The notes: generated by a model from the letters alone, not told the origin. A stretch of 64,000 nucleotides of DNA from Rudaea sp. (GCA_031291055.1 JARLJU010000017.1:1-64000), one strand, 5' to 3'; shown: positions 17,483-27,474, counted from the stretch's first letter. Translations and numbers: made by a program.

Positions 17483-20400
17483 TGTCCGCATGAACAAGCT
17501 AAGACGGGTTCGAAAATGGGTAACTCCGGCATCTTGAATCTCAGATTCGGAAGCGGTGTTATCGGGGGCATGGGTATTGCCGGAACCATGGGCATTGGGT
17601 TCCATGGCGGTGCGTCACCGCTTGGATCGCTAGCACTTTGTTCCCCATAAGGCGGTCTCTTCTGGCCTGGCCACGGCTTCTTGTTGTTCGGAGGCCAAGA
17701 ACCACCGTCACTGTCATCATCGTTCCGAATATCCCAGTGGCGCCAGTGCCCATTGTCCTCTGGATGCGTGATGTACTTGCATCGTGAATTCGGAGGACTC
17801 AATACCCACCGCCCGTTGGGTAACTGATATTGAGGCCAATTAAAGTTATAGCCAGGAGGCGGTGGAGGTAAATCACCAATGGCCATTCCGCCGGGATCAG
17901 TGAAATTGGTTGGACTTGCAAGCACGTACGAATATTCGTTCAGCCCGCCACCTAAACCAATCGGGTCTTCGCTGATGAACCGCTTCAGACTCGGGCTGTA
18001 GTAGCGAGCGCGGTAGTAGTACAACCCGGTGCCATCGTTCTCGCGCCCCGTGTACTGGTACGGGTTTGTGCTCGATCCTGATGCGCTGACCTCCCCATAG
18101 GGCTCGTACGCATACGTCTGCTGAACCGCACCGGTACCATCGGTTAGCGCAAGCGTACTGCCCAATGCATCCGTCTCAAAATAGCGCGATCCCGCGGCTT
18201 CGGTTCTGGCAAAGCGTTCGTCGATGCCCATGCCAGTAAGGATAGCGCTTATGGTCGACCCTTGCGTCTCCTGCACAGCATTCTGCCCGTCGTACTGGAA
18301 CGAGGTGGCCGTGCTGCCAACCGTCTTGCCGGTTCTGCGTCCAAATGCGTCGTAGGTGAAGCTCGCAACCGTGCTCGCGCCTTGAGTGATCTGCGTCATG
18401 CGGTGACGCACGTCAAACGTGTAGGACGTGGCCGGCGAGAGTCCATTGTTCGTTTGCGGATCACCGTTCGCATCGTAGCCCAGGCTAAATCCGTTCCACA
18501 GCGACTGGCGGTTGTTGAGATCGAACTGGTTTGATCCCGTCGTCGGTGTCGGCAGCTGGTCGGCTGCAAACCCGCCGGTCTGGGTGAGACGCTGACCTGC
18601 TAAGTCGTATGTGTAACCAACGCTTGCCAGCGTCGTGCCGCCGCTGGTCTTGTACGTGATACCGGTTACTTCATTGGCGTTGTCGTAGCCATAGGTGGTG
18701 ACGACGCCATTGGGCAAGGTGAGCGTGGTTCTGCGGTTCGCGTTGTCATAGCCAATCGTCACCGTCTGCGTGCCTTGCACGATGTTGGTCAGGCGATTGG
18801 CGGTATCGAAGGTGTAGACAATTTGTGTTTGACTGGCCGGCGTCATCGTCGCGCGACGGCTCGCGGTGTCGTACGTATAGTTCACGACCCCTTGCGGGGT
18901 TTGCTCCTGGGTCAGCCGGTCCAGACCATCGTAAGTGCGAATGATCGTGCCGAAGACAGTATCGACCACCGTAGTCAGACGGTTGCCCGCATCAAACGTC
19001 GGTGTGATTGTGCTGCTGTCGGCGTAGGTGACCAGCAATGGTCGATTCAACGCATCGTAGGTGTACGTAGTTTGCTGGTTTTTGCGATCGAGGTACGTAA
19101 GCGCGTTACCCATGCCATCGTAAGTCCAGCTCTCAGCCTGGTTCAGTGCGTCGGTGCGCGAGGTCTGGCGGTTGCGAAGGTCATAGCCATATTGGGTCTT
19201 GCCGTTGTTGGGATCCGTCACGCTCAGCAGATTGCCGTTGCCGTCGTAGCTATAGCTAGTTGCCTGGTTGAGGGGATCTACGCTTTGTACGACACGATCG
19301 TCTGCATCGTAACTGACCCGTGACAGGCGACCGAGCGCGTCCTGCGTAGCAATGGTTCGCCCGAGGCTATCCGTCGAGAACGTGGTCTTGCGGCTGAGCG
19401 GGTCGACAACACTGGAGAGGTCAGTACCGATATAACTCAACGTTGTCGTATGGCTCAATGCATCCTTGACCGTCAGCGGTTGTCCCAGGCTGTTGCAGGT
19501 TATCGTCGTGGTGTGGCTCAACGCGTCTTTGATCGAAGTCAGGCAACCGTTCGTATAGCCGTAGGTTGTTGTGTCGCCGAGCGGATCTTTCACCGTCGCA
19601 ATCTGATGGTAGTCCGGTGTGTACGTGTAGGTGTACGTGACTGCGTTTGGCGTACCCGACAAATACGTCGTCGTCAGCACACCACCCAAACTGTCGTAGG
19701 TCATGGCCGTTACGCGGCCCAGCGCATCGGTCTTTGACGTCACCAACTCGCCCGCGTTGCGAACATAGGTTGTGGTCTGTGCCAAGGACGTACCATTGGC
19801 CTTGGTAATAGACAACGGATAGCCACCGCCGTCGAACGACATGTGTTTGACGTAACCGCGTGCATCTGTCACGTCCGTTGCCGTGACGTTAGTGCCACCC
19901 AAAGTATACGCAAATTGGTAAGTCGTGTTGTCGGCGTATGTCTGTTTTTGCACCCGCTGGTTGGCATCATACTGGTTGGTCACCATCGTGTTTCCACGAC
20001 GGTCGACGACAGTCAGCATATTGCCGTTGCCGTCGTAGGTGTATTGCTCCGTTGTAGTGTCCGGGTACGTCGCGGTCGTCAGCTCGTTGGCCGTGTTGTA
20101 CGCGTAGCTGACGCTTCGACCGCTGCTATCGGACGCCAGTGAGATCAGGTTGTTTGCGTTGTACGTGAAATTGAACGAACGATTGCTGGGCAACGACACT
20201 TCAGTGAGCAACCCTGCGGTATACGACAGGGTGGTGGTATTGCCAAAGCGATCGATGCTGAAGCGCAATAGCGCAGGACAATTCCCTCCGAAAAAGTATT
20301 GTGTCCCGTCAGCCAATTGGACCTGAAGCTGATCGGTACCCAGGTCCCTCAGCGTAGCTCCATAGAATCGCGTCGGACTTGAGCTATGTATGAAGACTGC

Positions 20401-22842
20401 AGTCCCATTGGAAAACTGGGTTCCGGATACCAGGAAAAATGGATACACGGCGCCATCACCGGTAACCAGGTCCACCTCGTTGCCGGCCGATGCTATCGGC
20501 GTACAACTGGAAACTGGGGTATACAAATACATCCCATAGCCATTGGACATCCCTCGCCCGAAGGACCGCCCAGTCACCGTATCGCTGGAATTGTAGGATC
20601 GAGTGAATGCAACCGGGCTGACATCGTTGGCGGTCAAATCCACGCTGCTGTGCATGAATGTGCCGGTCGCGCAATCCACCGGATCGCCAGAGGCGGTCAG
20701 ACAACAACTGCCTTCCGGGCACGTAATGCGCCTTGGCGCCAATTGAAACCCGCCAACATAGGTGCCCTCAGGCATGAAATGCTGTACCCCAAACGGCGAG
20801 TCCGCCACGATCGTTCGGTGGTCGGCCGACACGCGCGCACTGCTATAGGTCGTCCAGCCGCCATGGGCGACGTCGTAGTACACAAAGGCGTGGCCGGTAT
20901 CGGGGGCTTCGCTGTAGTTGGGATAGACGACCCTCAGTCCAGTCGCTGCCGTTGCAGACAATCCGTCTACCGTGACGCCGCCGGGCTGAGCACTGAAGTA
21001 AATCGGAAAATTGCCGGGAACGGGGACCGGAGAGCGGTCGACGGGCATCGGTACGATCGCCAGCTCCGTGAGCACCTTGCCATTGCGGTCGCGCAGCACG
21101 ACGCCTGCGGGAATGTGGAATTCAAATCCCGGCATGGCCGGATGGGTGATGACGGTCTCCGTCGTTGTCGGCGAGGGAATCGTGACTTTGTCCAGGGCCG
21201 TGATGCGCGGAACGTAGAGAGTAAACGGCACGGCATTGGCGTGTTGTGCCTGAACGTTCAGGGCAGCGACGAATTGACCGTATTCCTCGCCATTGCGATT
21301 CGCGGTTTTGCCATCGACGAGGAGCACCTGCTGACCGCTCGGTACGTTCTTCAGAATGAATCGACCTTGCGAGTCGGTTTTGCTACTGACAGTGCCGATC
21401 GATACCGTCACACCACTCAGCGGTTGGTCGTCGATACGCTGGGCCGTACCAAATACGCTCGTTATGCCTGCCGGCATGGAGCCTGCCGGAAGATCCTTCG
21501 CTGACAGGGCTTTGGGCAGTGGGATATTCAGGCGCCAGCGGCCACCCGTGTTGTTGAATCCTGGCGTGAACACGCCGCCGTCGATGTTGCCGGTATCCTG
21601 GCAGAACCGGTATCCATGGATCGACTGCGTGCTCGTGCAATGGGTGTTGTGAAGAGCGATCGCGGCAGCGCTGCCGGTCGTCAGGGTCACGGTCACAGGC
21701 GACGCAGAGGCACTCACGCTGGGACTTTCTGCATCGCCACGATCTGACTGAGTTGTAGTGGACGTTTGATCACCCTGGCCCAGCGTTATTTGACTGGTGT
21801 GGCGCGAGTTATCGCCGCCCGAAGACGTGGTCGTGAAGGTCACCGACGTGAACGGCACCGCATGACCGTCGCCAGACTTCGCCTCCGAAACAAACAAGGT
21901 ATAGCGTGAGGCCGGCAACAACTCCTGCGACGGTCGAACGAACGCCAGACGTCCGGCTTCGGCTGCCGTCACGCCGACGGATGTGGGGCCATTGGGCCCA
22001 ATCAACGTTACCGTTGCCGTGCTCAGCGTGGTGACATCCATGCGCTGCGTGAAGCGCAACGCCATCCACTGGTTGAGCGGAACATCCTGGGCGTCATTGC
22101 CGGGAATCGACGCCGACAGCGCCGGGCCGTTGGCGTCGTCGTTGGCGGCCGCCGCAACTTGCATGAACTGCTCAGTCACCGGGTCGAAGATCGATGCCTT
22201 ATCCAGTTCGCGACCTGAAACGTCACGGCCCTGGGTAATCGCCACGCGCCCATCAGCCTGTAGATACGCTCTACCGGTTAGACGCGCGCTTGCGTCGGTG
22301 ACGGATTCCGGTGATTGCGATGTACGCGGATCCCACAATTCGGCGTGAGTCATCCATCCAGTGGCTTGGGACCAGCCTCCCGACATCAACACTCGCCCAT
22401 CGGTGAGCACGGTCGCTGTATGCCCCGCACGTGGCGATAGGCCTACCCCCTCTGCCGGCTGGACAGTGTTGGACGTTGGGTCGAACAAGAGGCCCGAGGC
22501 GACGACATGTTCCGACGCATCAAGACCGCCCCAAATCAGCACATGGCCCGTCGGTAACACCGTCACGGTTGCGAACTTTCGTCCTGCAACGCCCGCGATT
22601 TGCTCGCTCGAATCCCGCCCACCAGCGACCGTGACCCACAGTCCGTTGGCATCGATACTCAGATCGCGGCCGTCGGGCAACAGCGCATGAGCGCTTTGCC
22701 TCAAGTCAGCGGAGGAGTGAGGTAGCGCTGGCAGAAGCAAGGAGGCAGGAACACCGGCCTGGGCGACAACCGCCATCTGGCTGATCACCAGGCCGATCAT
22801 CCACCAGCGTGCACTTCGTGTCGTTCTCATTGCCAAGTCCAT
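17479..22842 (-). CDS. Sec-exported RHS-repeat protein with candidate toxin tail
   Basis: This 1787-residue protein has a signal peptide (about 5-30). Kelch-like repeats follow (GHTATVLTDGRVLMSGGW), then a Big_5-like Ig fold, a carboxypeptidase-regulatory-like domain (about 470-530) and the RHS entry segment DCATGTFMHSSVDL near 720. Many YD repeats lead to the RHS core (YYYRARYYSPSLKRFISEDPIG, interrupted text: core DPIGLGGGLNEYSYV) near 1620-1645. The last 135 residues depart from the repeats: a Pro-rich linker, then HPEDNGHWRHWDI and NKKPWPGQKRPPYG, rich in His, Trp and Asp, and a Pro-rich end. This is the position of variable toxin domains in RHS proteins. The domain itself was not recognised. 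An XRE-like gene overlaps the stop codon. Confidence 0.85.
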   Translation of the reverse strand: MDLAMRTTRSARWWMIGLVISQMAVVAQAGVPASLLLPALPHSSADLRQSAHALLPDGRDLSIDANGLWVTVAGGRDSSEQIAGVAGRKFATVTVLPTGHVLIWGGLDASEHVVASGLLFDPTSNTVQPAEGVGLSPRAGHTATVLTDGRVLMSGGWSQATGWMTHAELWDPRTSQSPESVTDASARLTGRAYLQADGRVAITQGRDVSGRELDKASIFDPVTEQFMQVAAAANDDANGPALSASIPGNDAQDVPLNQWMALRFTQRMDVTTLSTATVTLIGPNGPTSVGVTAAEAGRLAFVRPSQELLPASRYTLFVSEAKSGDGHAVPFTSVTFTTTSSGGDNSRHTSQITLGQGDQTSTTTQSDRGDAESPSVSASASPVTVTLTTGSAAAIALHNTHCTSTQSIHGYRFCQDTGNIDGGVFTPGFNNTGGRWRLNIPLPKALSAKDLPAGSMPAGITSVFGTAQRIDDQPLSGVTVSIGTVSSKTDSQGRFILKNVPSGQQVLLVDGKTANRNGEEYGQFVAALNVQAQHANAVPFTLYVPRITALDKVTIPSPTTTETVITHPAMPGFEFHIPAGVVLRDRNGKVLTELAIVPMPVDRSPVPVPGNFPIYFSAQPGGVTVDGLSATAATGLRVVYPNYSEAPDTGHAFVYYDVAHGGWTTYSSARVSADHRTIVADSPFGVQHFMPEGTYVGGFQLAPRRITCPEGSCCLTASGDPVDCATGTFMHSSVDLTANDVSPVAFTRSYNSSDTVTGRSFGRGMSNGYGMYLYTPVSSCTPIASAGNEVDLVTGDGAVYPFFLVSGTQFSNGTAVFIHSSSPTRFYGATLRDLGTDQLQVQLADGTQYFFGGNCPALLRFSIDRFGNTTTLSYTAGLLTEVSLPSNRSFNFTYNANNLISLASDSSGRSVSYAYNTANELTTATYPDTTTEQYTYDGNGNMLTVVDRRGNTMVTNQYDANQRVQKQTYADNTTYQFAYTLGGTNVTATDVTDARGYVKHMSFDGGGYPLSITKANGTSLAQTTTYVRNAGELVTSKTDALGRVTAMTYDSLGGVLTTTYLSGTPNAVTYTYTYTPDYHQIATVKDPLGDTTTYGYTNGCLTSIKDALSHTTTITCNSLGQPLTVKDALSHTTTLSYIGTDLSSVVDPLSRKTTFSTDSLGRTIATQDALGRLSRVSYDADDRVVQSVDPLNQATSYSYDGNGNLLSVTDPNNGKTQYGYDLRNRQTSRTDALNQAESWTYDGMGNALTYLDRKNQQTTYTYDALNRPLLVTYADSSTITPTFDAGNRLTTVVDTVFGTIIRTYDGLDRLTQEQTPQGVVNYTYDTASRRATMTPASQTQIVYTFDTANRLTNIVQGTQTVTIGYDNANRRTTLTLPNGVVTTYGYDNANEVTGITYKTSGGTTLASVGYTYDLAGQRLTQTGGFAADQLPTPTTGSNQFDLNNRQSLWNGFSLGYDANGDPQTNNGLSPATSYTFDVRHRMTQITQGASTVASFTYDAFGRRTGKTVGSTATSFQYDGQNAVQETQGSTISAILTGMGIDERFARTEAAGSRYFETDALGSTLALTDGTGAVQQTYAYEPYGEVSASGSSTNPYQYTGRENDGTGLYYYRARYYSPSLKRFISEDPIGLGGGLNEYSYVLASPTNFTDPGGMAIGDLPPPPPGYNFNWPQYQLPNGRWVLSPPNSRCKYITHPEDNGHWRHWDIRNDDDSDGGSWPPNNKKPWPGQKRPPYGEQSASDPSGDAPPWNPMPMVPAIPMPPITPLPNLRFKMPELPIFEPVLACSCGQ

Positions 22843-22878
22843 GAAAAATCCCTAAAGGTGGTCTGCACGCCAATCCCG

Positions 22879-25278
22879 TCACGGCGACGTCAATGTCGCG
22901 GTGTAGCCCATCGTTGCTGGCGAACTGGGATAGACCACTACGGTGTAGGTGCCCGTCAGCGACAAATTGGTCAAACTCAGCTGGCCGCCCGCAGCGACGG
23001 TGGCGGTCAGAGGGCTTGCATACTCGCCACCGTTTGGCCAGATAACTAATGCATAGAGCGCGCCCGTTGTCGACGGAGTAAGCGTTACGTTGCTGAAGGA
23101 TAGTGTGACGTTTTGGCCAGCCGTAGCACTAAACGTGTAGTAGCCCTGCTCATTGGGATCTGTTGTACTTTGAGTGACTGGCAGTCCGTTGATGGTTAGC
23201 GCGTTCGTCGGATCGGGCACCAGCGTTAATTGCGCAGTTGCCGTGTCAGCATTGTCGGCTTCCACCTGTACCGTGTAGTTGCCGGTCTGCGGTAGCAACG
23301 GCAGATTAAGAATCCCGCTGGTCGTCGTTTTTGTACTGCCGCCTGGGAAGAGGGTTCCATCAGGCCTCGTCACCGTAATCGTGACATTGCCGCCGGAGGG
23401 CACCGTCGCAACGCTGTTCAGATACAACGATTCGTACTGGCCCGTTGTGCCGGCAAACGTCAGCTGCGCGATTTGGCCAGGCCGTGCCAAGCTCACCGCG
23501 TGGGCGGTATTGGGCGTCAAGGTTCCCGTGAGATCAGACGACAGGGTTACCTTGTAACTCATGGCGACCGGTTGGTTGGGATACATCTGAACGAGGTAAG
23601 TCCCCGTCTGTGGCAGATTGGTTATCGGGAAATGGCAGCCCGGCAAATAGCACGTCTCGTTTGCCACCAGTTGACCGTTGGGCGCCATCAAGTAGTAAGC
23701 CACGTAGCTTGCAGAGGGGGTCGTAGTCACCGTGCCGATGCCAAGACTGAGGTTTTGTCCTGCAGTCCCGGCAAACGTGAAATAGGCATCTTCGTTTGGT
23801 GCCGTCGTGCTCTGCGTCAACGTTGATCCATTGTTGGTAACTGAGCCGACAGGATTGGTGATCGTTGCCACTTGCACCGACATCGTCGCCCCTGAAAGGT
23901 TACGAATAACGGCGGTGCCAATGCCCGTGCTGGGCATTTGCAGAAAATTGTATACCTCTGGCACGTTGAAATAGGCTTGCGTCGTCGTGTTCCACGGTGA
24001 GTCATAGGGAGCCGTGGGGTCGTACGGTTGAATGTAGATCACGCTCCCCGAAGGCGTGGTCGCCACGCTGGTAAAGTTCAGGCCCAGGTATTGATTGGCG
24101 ATGCCTTCAAACACCATCCGCTTGGTTTGTCCGACGACCGCGCTGGTTACGGTGGTCGACGTTGACCCCAGCAGCGGGCTGGATTCCACGGCGACCGAAA
24201 ATTGAGCCGTCGCGCCGGTGTCTGCGTTGATTAGCGCCAGATACGTTCCGTTCTGCGGAAGCTGCGGCAAATGCAGGGACAGCGGGGGACTGGCAGAGAA
24301 CGAAGTGGGCCTGACTAAGACAGCGCCCGACGGCTCATACACGGTGACATACAGGGAGTTACCGCTTGGCGTCGTCGACACCTGACTGTATTGCAAACTC
24401 AGCCACTGCCCGGCGGCGCCTTGAAAGGTGACGGCACCGTATTGGTTGGCGGTACTGATATTGAGCGCTTGTGCCGCGCCACCGACCACGAGATTTGCCG
24501 TCGTGATGACGTTGCTTGCACCGACCGACGTCGGCACGACGATGAGCGGTTGCGCACTTTGTGTCGAGCCATAGGGCGTCGTGACGGTCACGTTGCCGGA
24601 ACCGGCCTGAGCGGACACCGAAAAACTCAATTGGGTGTCACTGATCGGGGTAACCGTCGAGACATACTGACCCACGCCGGCCTGCGTTGTTCCTGCCGTA
24701 GTCACGAAGTGGTTGCCTGCGACAGCGACCGTCGTTCCGGCCATCGCGACCGTCGGTGAGAACGAGGCGATCGTTGGCGGAAGTCCGCCGTCGTCGCTTG
24801 TGATCACGAACGTGTCCGCGCTGGTGGCCGTGTTCGTGCCGACCGTGACAGAAATCGGGCCGGTCGTCGCGCCCGCTGGCACCGTTACGACAAGCTGTGT
24901 TGCGGTCGCCGAGGTAACCGTCGCTGCGGTGCCGTTGAACTTGACCGCGTTATTGGTTTTTGTCGTGCTGAATCCCTGGCCGGCAATGGCGACGCCCGTG
25001 AGCCCCACTGGGCCGCGATTGGGTGTGAAGGCGAATATCGCCAGCTGACTTGCCGGAACCGACTGGACACTCAGCAGGTTACCGAGTGCATCGTAGGCAT
25101 AAGTGCTGGAGGCACCACTGCTACTGGTTACCGCTCGTAGTCGTCCATCGGCGTCGTAGACATAGCTTGCCGCCTGGGCAACGACAACGACGAGCAAAGC
25201 GCTTAGAAGAGCTCCCCCGAGAATCGTGCGTGACCACGCCGATCTGAACGCATGGCGCGTCAGACGCTTCAATTCCAT
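22879..25278 (-). CDS. Exported IPT/TIG protein preceding the RHS gene
   Basis: A 799-residue secreted protein with a signal peptide ending VVVAQA. It opens with a fragment of YD repeat (YVYDADGRLRAVTSSSG, YAYDALGNLLSV) and continues with two IPT/TIG Ig-like domains (about 87-250). Four or five beta-sandwich repeats of the pre-peptidase C-terminal type follow, each with patterns such as FAGTAGQNLSLGIG and LPQTGTYLVQMYP. It ends 36 bp before the RHS start on the same strand, so the two form an operon. It probably assists surface presentation of, or forms a complex with, the RHS protein; this is inferred from context and the shared YD segment. Confidence 0.8.
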   Translation of the reverse strand: MELKRLTRHAFRSAWSRTILGGALLSALLVVVVAQAASYVYDADGRLRAVTSSSGASSTYAYDALGNLLSVQSVPASQLAIFAFTPNRGPVGLTGVAIAGQGFSTTKTNNAVKFNGTAATVTSATATQLVVTVPAGATTGPISVTVGTNTATSADTFVITSDDGGLPPTIASFSPTVAMAGTTVAVAGNHFVTTAGTTQAGVGQYVSTVTPISDTQLSFSVSAQAGSGNVTVTTPYGSTQSAQPLIVVPTSVGASNVITTANLVVGGAAQALNISTANQYGAVTFQGAAGQWLSLQYSQVSTTPSGNSLYVTVYEPSGAVLVRPTSFSASPPLSLHLPQLPQNGTYLALINADTGATAQFSVAVESSPLLGSTSTTVTSAVVGQTKRMVFEGIANQYLGLNFTSVATTPSGSVIYIQPYDPTAPYDSPWNTTTQAYFNVPEVYNFLQMPSTGIGTAVIRNLSGATMSVQVATITNPVGSVTNNGSTLTQSTTAPNEDAYFTFAGTAGQNLSLGIGTVTTTPSASYVAYYLMAPNGQLVANETCYLPGCHFPITNLPQTGTYLVQMYPNQPVAMSYKVTLSSDLTGTLTPNTAHAVSLARPGQIAQLTFAGTTGQYESLYLNSVATVPSGGNVTITVTRPDGTLFPGGSTKTTTSGILNLPLLPQTGNYTVQVEADNADTATAQLTLVPDPTNALTINGLPVTQSTTDPNEQGYYTFSATAGQNVTLSFSNVTLTPSTTGALYALVIWPNGGEYASPLTATVAAGGQLSLTNLSLTGTYTVVVYPSSPATMGYTATLTSP

Positions 25279-25561
25279 GGCTTGCTCCCTGGCCGGATTC
25301 AGCCGGCGTGTTTTGACTGGATTGCTGACTGCTTGCTGGACTACTACTGCGCTACAACTTAACGCTCACAACGATCGAAGCTTCCACATCTGGCATCGCG
25401 CCAATCTTCTTGAGTCGATCGGCAACAGCGACTCCAGCAGGTTTGCAAAATGCCTGCACCTTAAGTGAATGATTGGTGGTTTCCCCGCACGCGATTTGCC
25501 AACACTTTTTTCCGCGGCGGCAGTTCAACACACACGCCTTAACGAGGGCAAGCCGTCCGAG

Positions 25562-25580
25562 CCATTAGCAGTGCTAATGG
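25562..25580. promoter_or_regulatory. Palindrome CCATTAGCA-G-TGCTAATGG
   Basis: A perfect 9-bp inverted repeat around one base, just after the stop codon of the XRE gene at 25590. Its core TTAGC-N3-GCTAA is the symmetric form of the half-sites clustered around that gene's start, so it is probably the best operator copy. It may also act on transcription entering from the other side. Confidence 0.5.
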
Positions 25581-25589
25581 AATAGGCGA

Positions 25590-26009
25590 CTAACGCGGCT
25601 TGCTGGTGATCTCGACGATGAGGCTGCAAAAGGCTTCCTGCGCGCGGCGCGGAAGCCGCCGGAATCGCTCCAGCAGGAGTTCCTCGTGAGCATCGCGTGC
25701 GAACGAACCAAGACTCACGGCCGGGGTTTCTTCGTCGCGCGTTCTCGATCGCCGCTGTTTGCTGCCGTGACCGGTCGCCAGCCATTCAAAGGTTGCGCCG
25801 GTCGCAGCCGCGATATCCTGCAGACGCTCGGTACCGGGGCGCGTTCCGTTGTGGCTCTCCCACTGCGCAACGGCACTGGCAGTGACTCCTACTCGCTCGG
25901 CCAATGCGGTTTGTGACAGCTTGGCTTCGTTGCGTGCCAGCCGGATTCTATCGCACAGGCGCGTCGCACTGCTCTTAGCACTGCTCTTAGCACTGCTTAT
26001 GAGTTTCAT
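25590..26009 (-). CDS. XRE-family regulator with operator repeats inside its coding start
   Basis: A 139-residue protein. The N-terminus SAKSSAKSSA is encoded by a 12-bp tandem repeat. An XRE helix-turn-helix follows (IRLARNEAKLSQTALAERVGVTASAVAQWES, quoted in parts: KLSQTALAERVGVTASAVAQ). The C-terminal half has an EELLLERFRRLPRRAQEAF helix, typical of the dimerisation region of short phage-like repressors. It is convergent to nothing close and divergent from the peroxidase gene at 26167. Sites TTAGC-N3-GCT lie in its first codons and promoter, suggesting tight autoregulation and possible control of the peroxidase. Confidence 0.75.
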   Translation of the reverse strand: MKLISSAKSSAKSSATRLCDRIRLARNEAKLSQTALAERVGVTASAVAQWESHNGTRPGTERLQDIAAATGATFEWLATGHGSKQRRSRTRDEETPAVSLGSFARDAHEELLLERFRRLPRRAQEAFCSLIVEITSKPR

Positions 26010-26037
26010 TTAGCTTCGCTTAAATATTAGCACTGCT
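25975..26037. promoter_or_regulatory. Array of four TTAGC-N3-GCT sites
   Basis: Sites begin at 25975, 25987, 26010 and 26027. The first two lie inside the first codons of the XRE gene as an exact 12-bp tandem repeat, the third overlaps its ribosome site, and the fourth sits in the promoter. The third has the near-symmetric form TTAGCTTCGCTTAA. With the palindrome at 25562 this makes five sites around one small gene. Confidence 0.55.
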
Positions 26038-26166
26038 GTGCGATTCAACCAGAAGCGCCGGGGTGGGTCAATCGGTTTCTTGTCGCCCTAGCCAATCGCG
26101 TTGGCTCCTGGCGCCCCTTACACTAGCGTCATTGTGGCCCTGACTTTTGTGTTCTTGAGAAGCCGA

Positions 26167-27258
26167 ATGCGAATCCGCTACGCGAATACGCGTGAACGAC
26201 ACGCGGGGCATGGTCGTAGAGCCGTGTCCGTCATAGGCGCTCTTGCGATTATCGTTGCGTGCCTGCTTGATACATCCAAACCCACCACTGCTGCTGACGC
26301 TGGCGGCCAGGAGGCCTTGGGCAAATCGCTCTTTGAAGATAAAAGCCTCAGCTTGGACGGCAAAGTGAGCTGTCAGTCCTGCCATGATCCAGCGCACGCC
26401 TATGCCAGTGCTCATGCACGCAGCATTGGCGTTGACGGCAAAACGGGAACGCGCAACGCACCAAGCCTTGTGGGTATCGCAAACGACGACGCATTCTTTT
26501 GGGATGGCCGCCGCACTCGCCTTGAAGATGTCGTGCTCGATCCTTTTACTAATCCGGTGGAATTAGGATTGCCTTCGCTCGACACCTTGCTCGAACGATT
26601 GGGGCGAGAACCGAAGTTGTTGGCCGAGTTTCGGGAGACGTATCCGAAAGCGAACAGCGTGCCGACGATCGAACAAGTACAAACGGCGTTGGCGAGTTTT
26701 GTCAGTTCGCTGACGACGACATCCAGCCAGTTCGAGCTGCTGCAACCGAACGGTCACCTGTCCTCTGCTGTGGCCGAACAAGGCCGGCTTTTATTCGAAG
26801 GCATCGCCGGCTGCAGCGATTGCCACCGCGTCGATGGCAGAGTCGCTCGGTTCACTGATGGCCAGTATCATCATTCCGGTGTCGAGCAATCGGCAATCAG
26901 CGCGCGTCTATCTGCTGTGACCCAAGCCGTCGTCACGCAGAATCTCGATGCAGCCGGGCTCGGGCCAAAATTGCTAATTGATCCAGAGTGGTCTGCGCTC
27001 GGGCGCTTTTGCGTGACACACAATCCGGCAGACATCGGTGCCTTCAGGACGCCGTCGCTGCGCAACGTGGCGATCACCGCGCCCTACATGCATGACGGGA
27101 GCATCGCCACGCTCGCCGATGCGGTGGACCACGAAATCTACTACCGGGGATTCAGCAACGGGCATCCGATCAATCTTTCGCTCAGCGAACGCCAAGCACT
27201 GGTCGCGTTTCTGGAAACGTTGACAGATGGGAGCGTCGAACAGACAAACGTGCCGTAG
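26167..27258 (+). CDS. Di-haem cytochrome c peroxidase / MauG family
   Basis: A 363-residue exported protein. The start at 26167 leaves a normal N-terminal hydrophobic segment (VSVIGALAIIVACLL); an upstream start at 26101 is possible. It has two haem c attachment motifs, CQSCH at about 69-73 and CSDCH at about 216-220, plus the family's FWDGRRTRLEDVVLDPFTNP and FRTPSLRNVAITAPYMHDGS blocks. Family members reduce hydrogen peroxide in the periplasm or perform MauG-type oxidations. No electron donor gene is adjacent. It is divergent from the XRE gene with about 157 bp between starts. Confidence 0.85.
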   Translation: MRIRYANTRERHAGHGRRAVSVIGALAIIVACLLDTSKPTTAADAGGQEALGKSLFEDKSLSLDGKVSCQSCHDPAHAYASAHARSIGVDGKTGTRNAPSLVGIANDDAFFWDGRRTRLEDVVLDPFTNPVELGLPSLDTLLERLGREPKLLAEFRETYPKANSVPTIEQVQTALASFVSSLTTTSSQFELLQPNGHLSSAVAEQGRLLFEGIAGCSDCHRVDGRVARFTDGQYHHSGVEQSAISARLSAVTQAVVTQNLDAAGLGPKLLIDPEWSALGRFCVTHNPADIGAFRTPSLRNVAITAPYMHDGSIATLADAVDHEIYYRGFSNGHPINLSLSERQALVAFLETLTDGSVEQTNVP

Positions 27259-27308
27259 ATACCGGATAGACCTCCAGCTCTTGATGGCGTGGATGGTTCC
27301 TCATCATG

Positions 27309-27398
27309 GTTGCGATCTCATTCAGCGGTATTCTCGATAGTCAACAAGCTCCAGCGTAGTCTGGCCACCATACTTGTTTTGCTCCATGAGATCGCAAC
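27309..27398. repeat. 13-bp inverted repeat spaced by 64 bp
   Basis: GTTGCGATCTCAT at 27309-27321 and its exact complement at 27386-27398 flank 64 bp of unrecognised sequence in the gap after the peroxidase gene. It may be a small mobile-element relic or a long-range hairpin at the 3' end of the transcript. Confidence 0.4.
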
Positions 27399-27474
27399 TC
27401 TAATCGGATTGGATCGACGAGTGTGTCAACTTTTTGTCTTTTCCTAGACGTTACGCAACTAAATCACACAAGAC

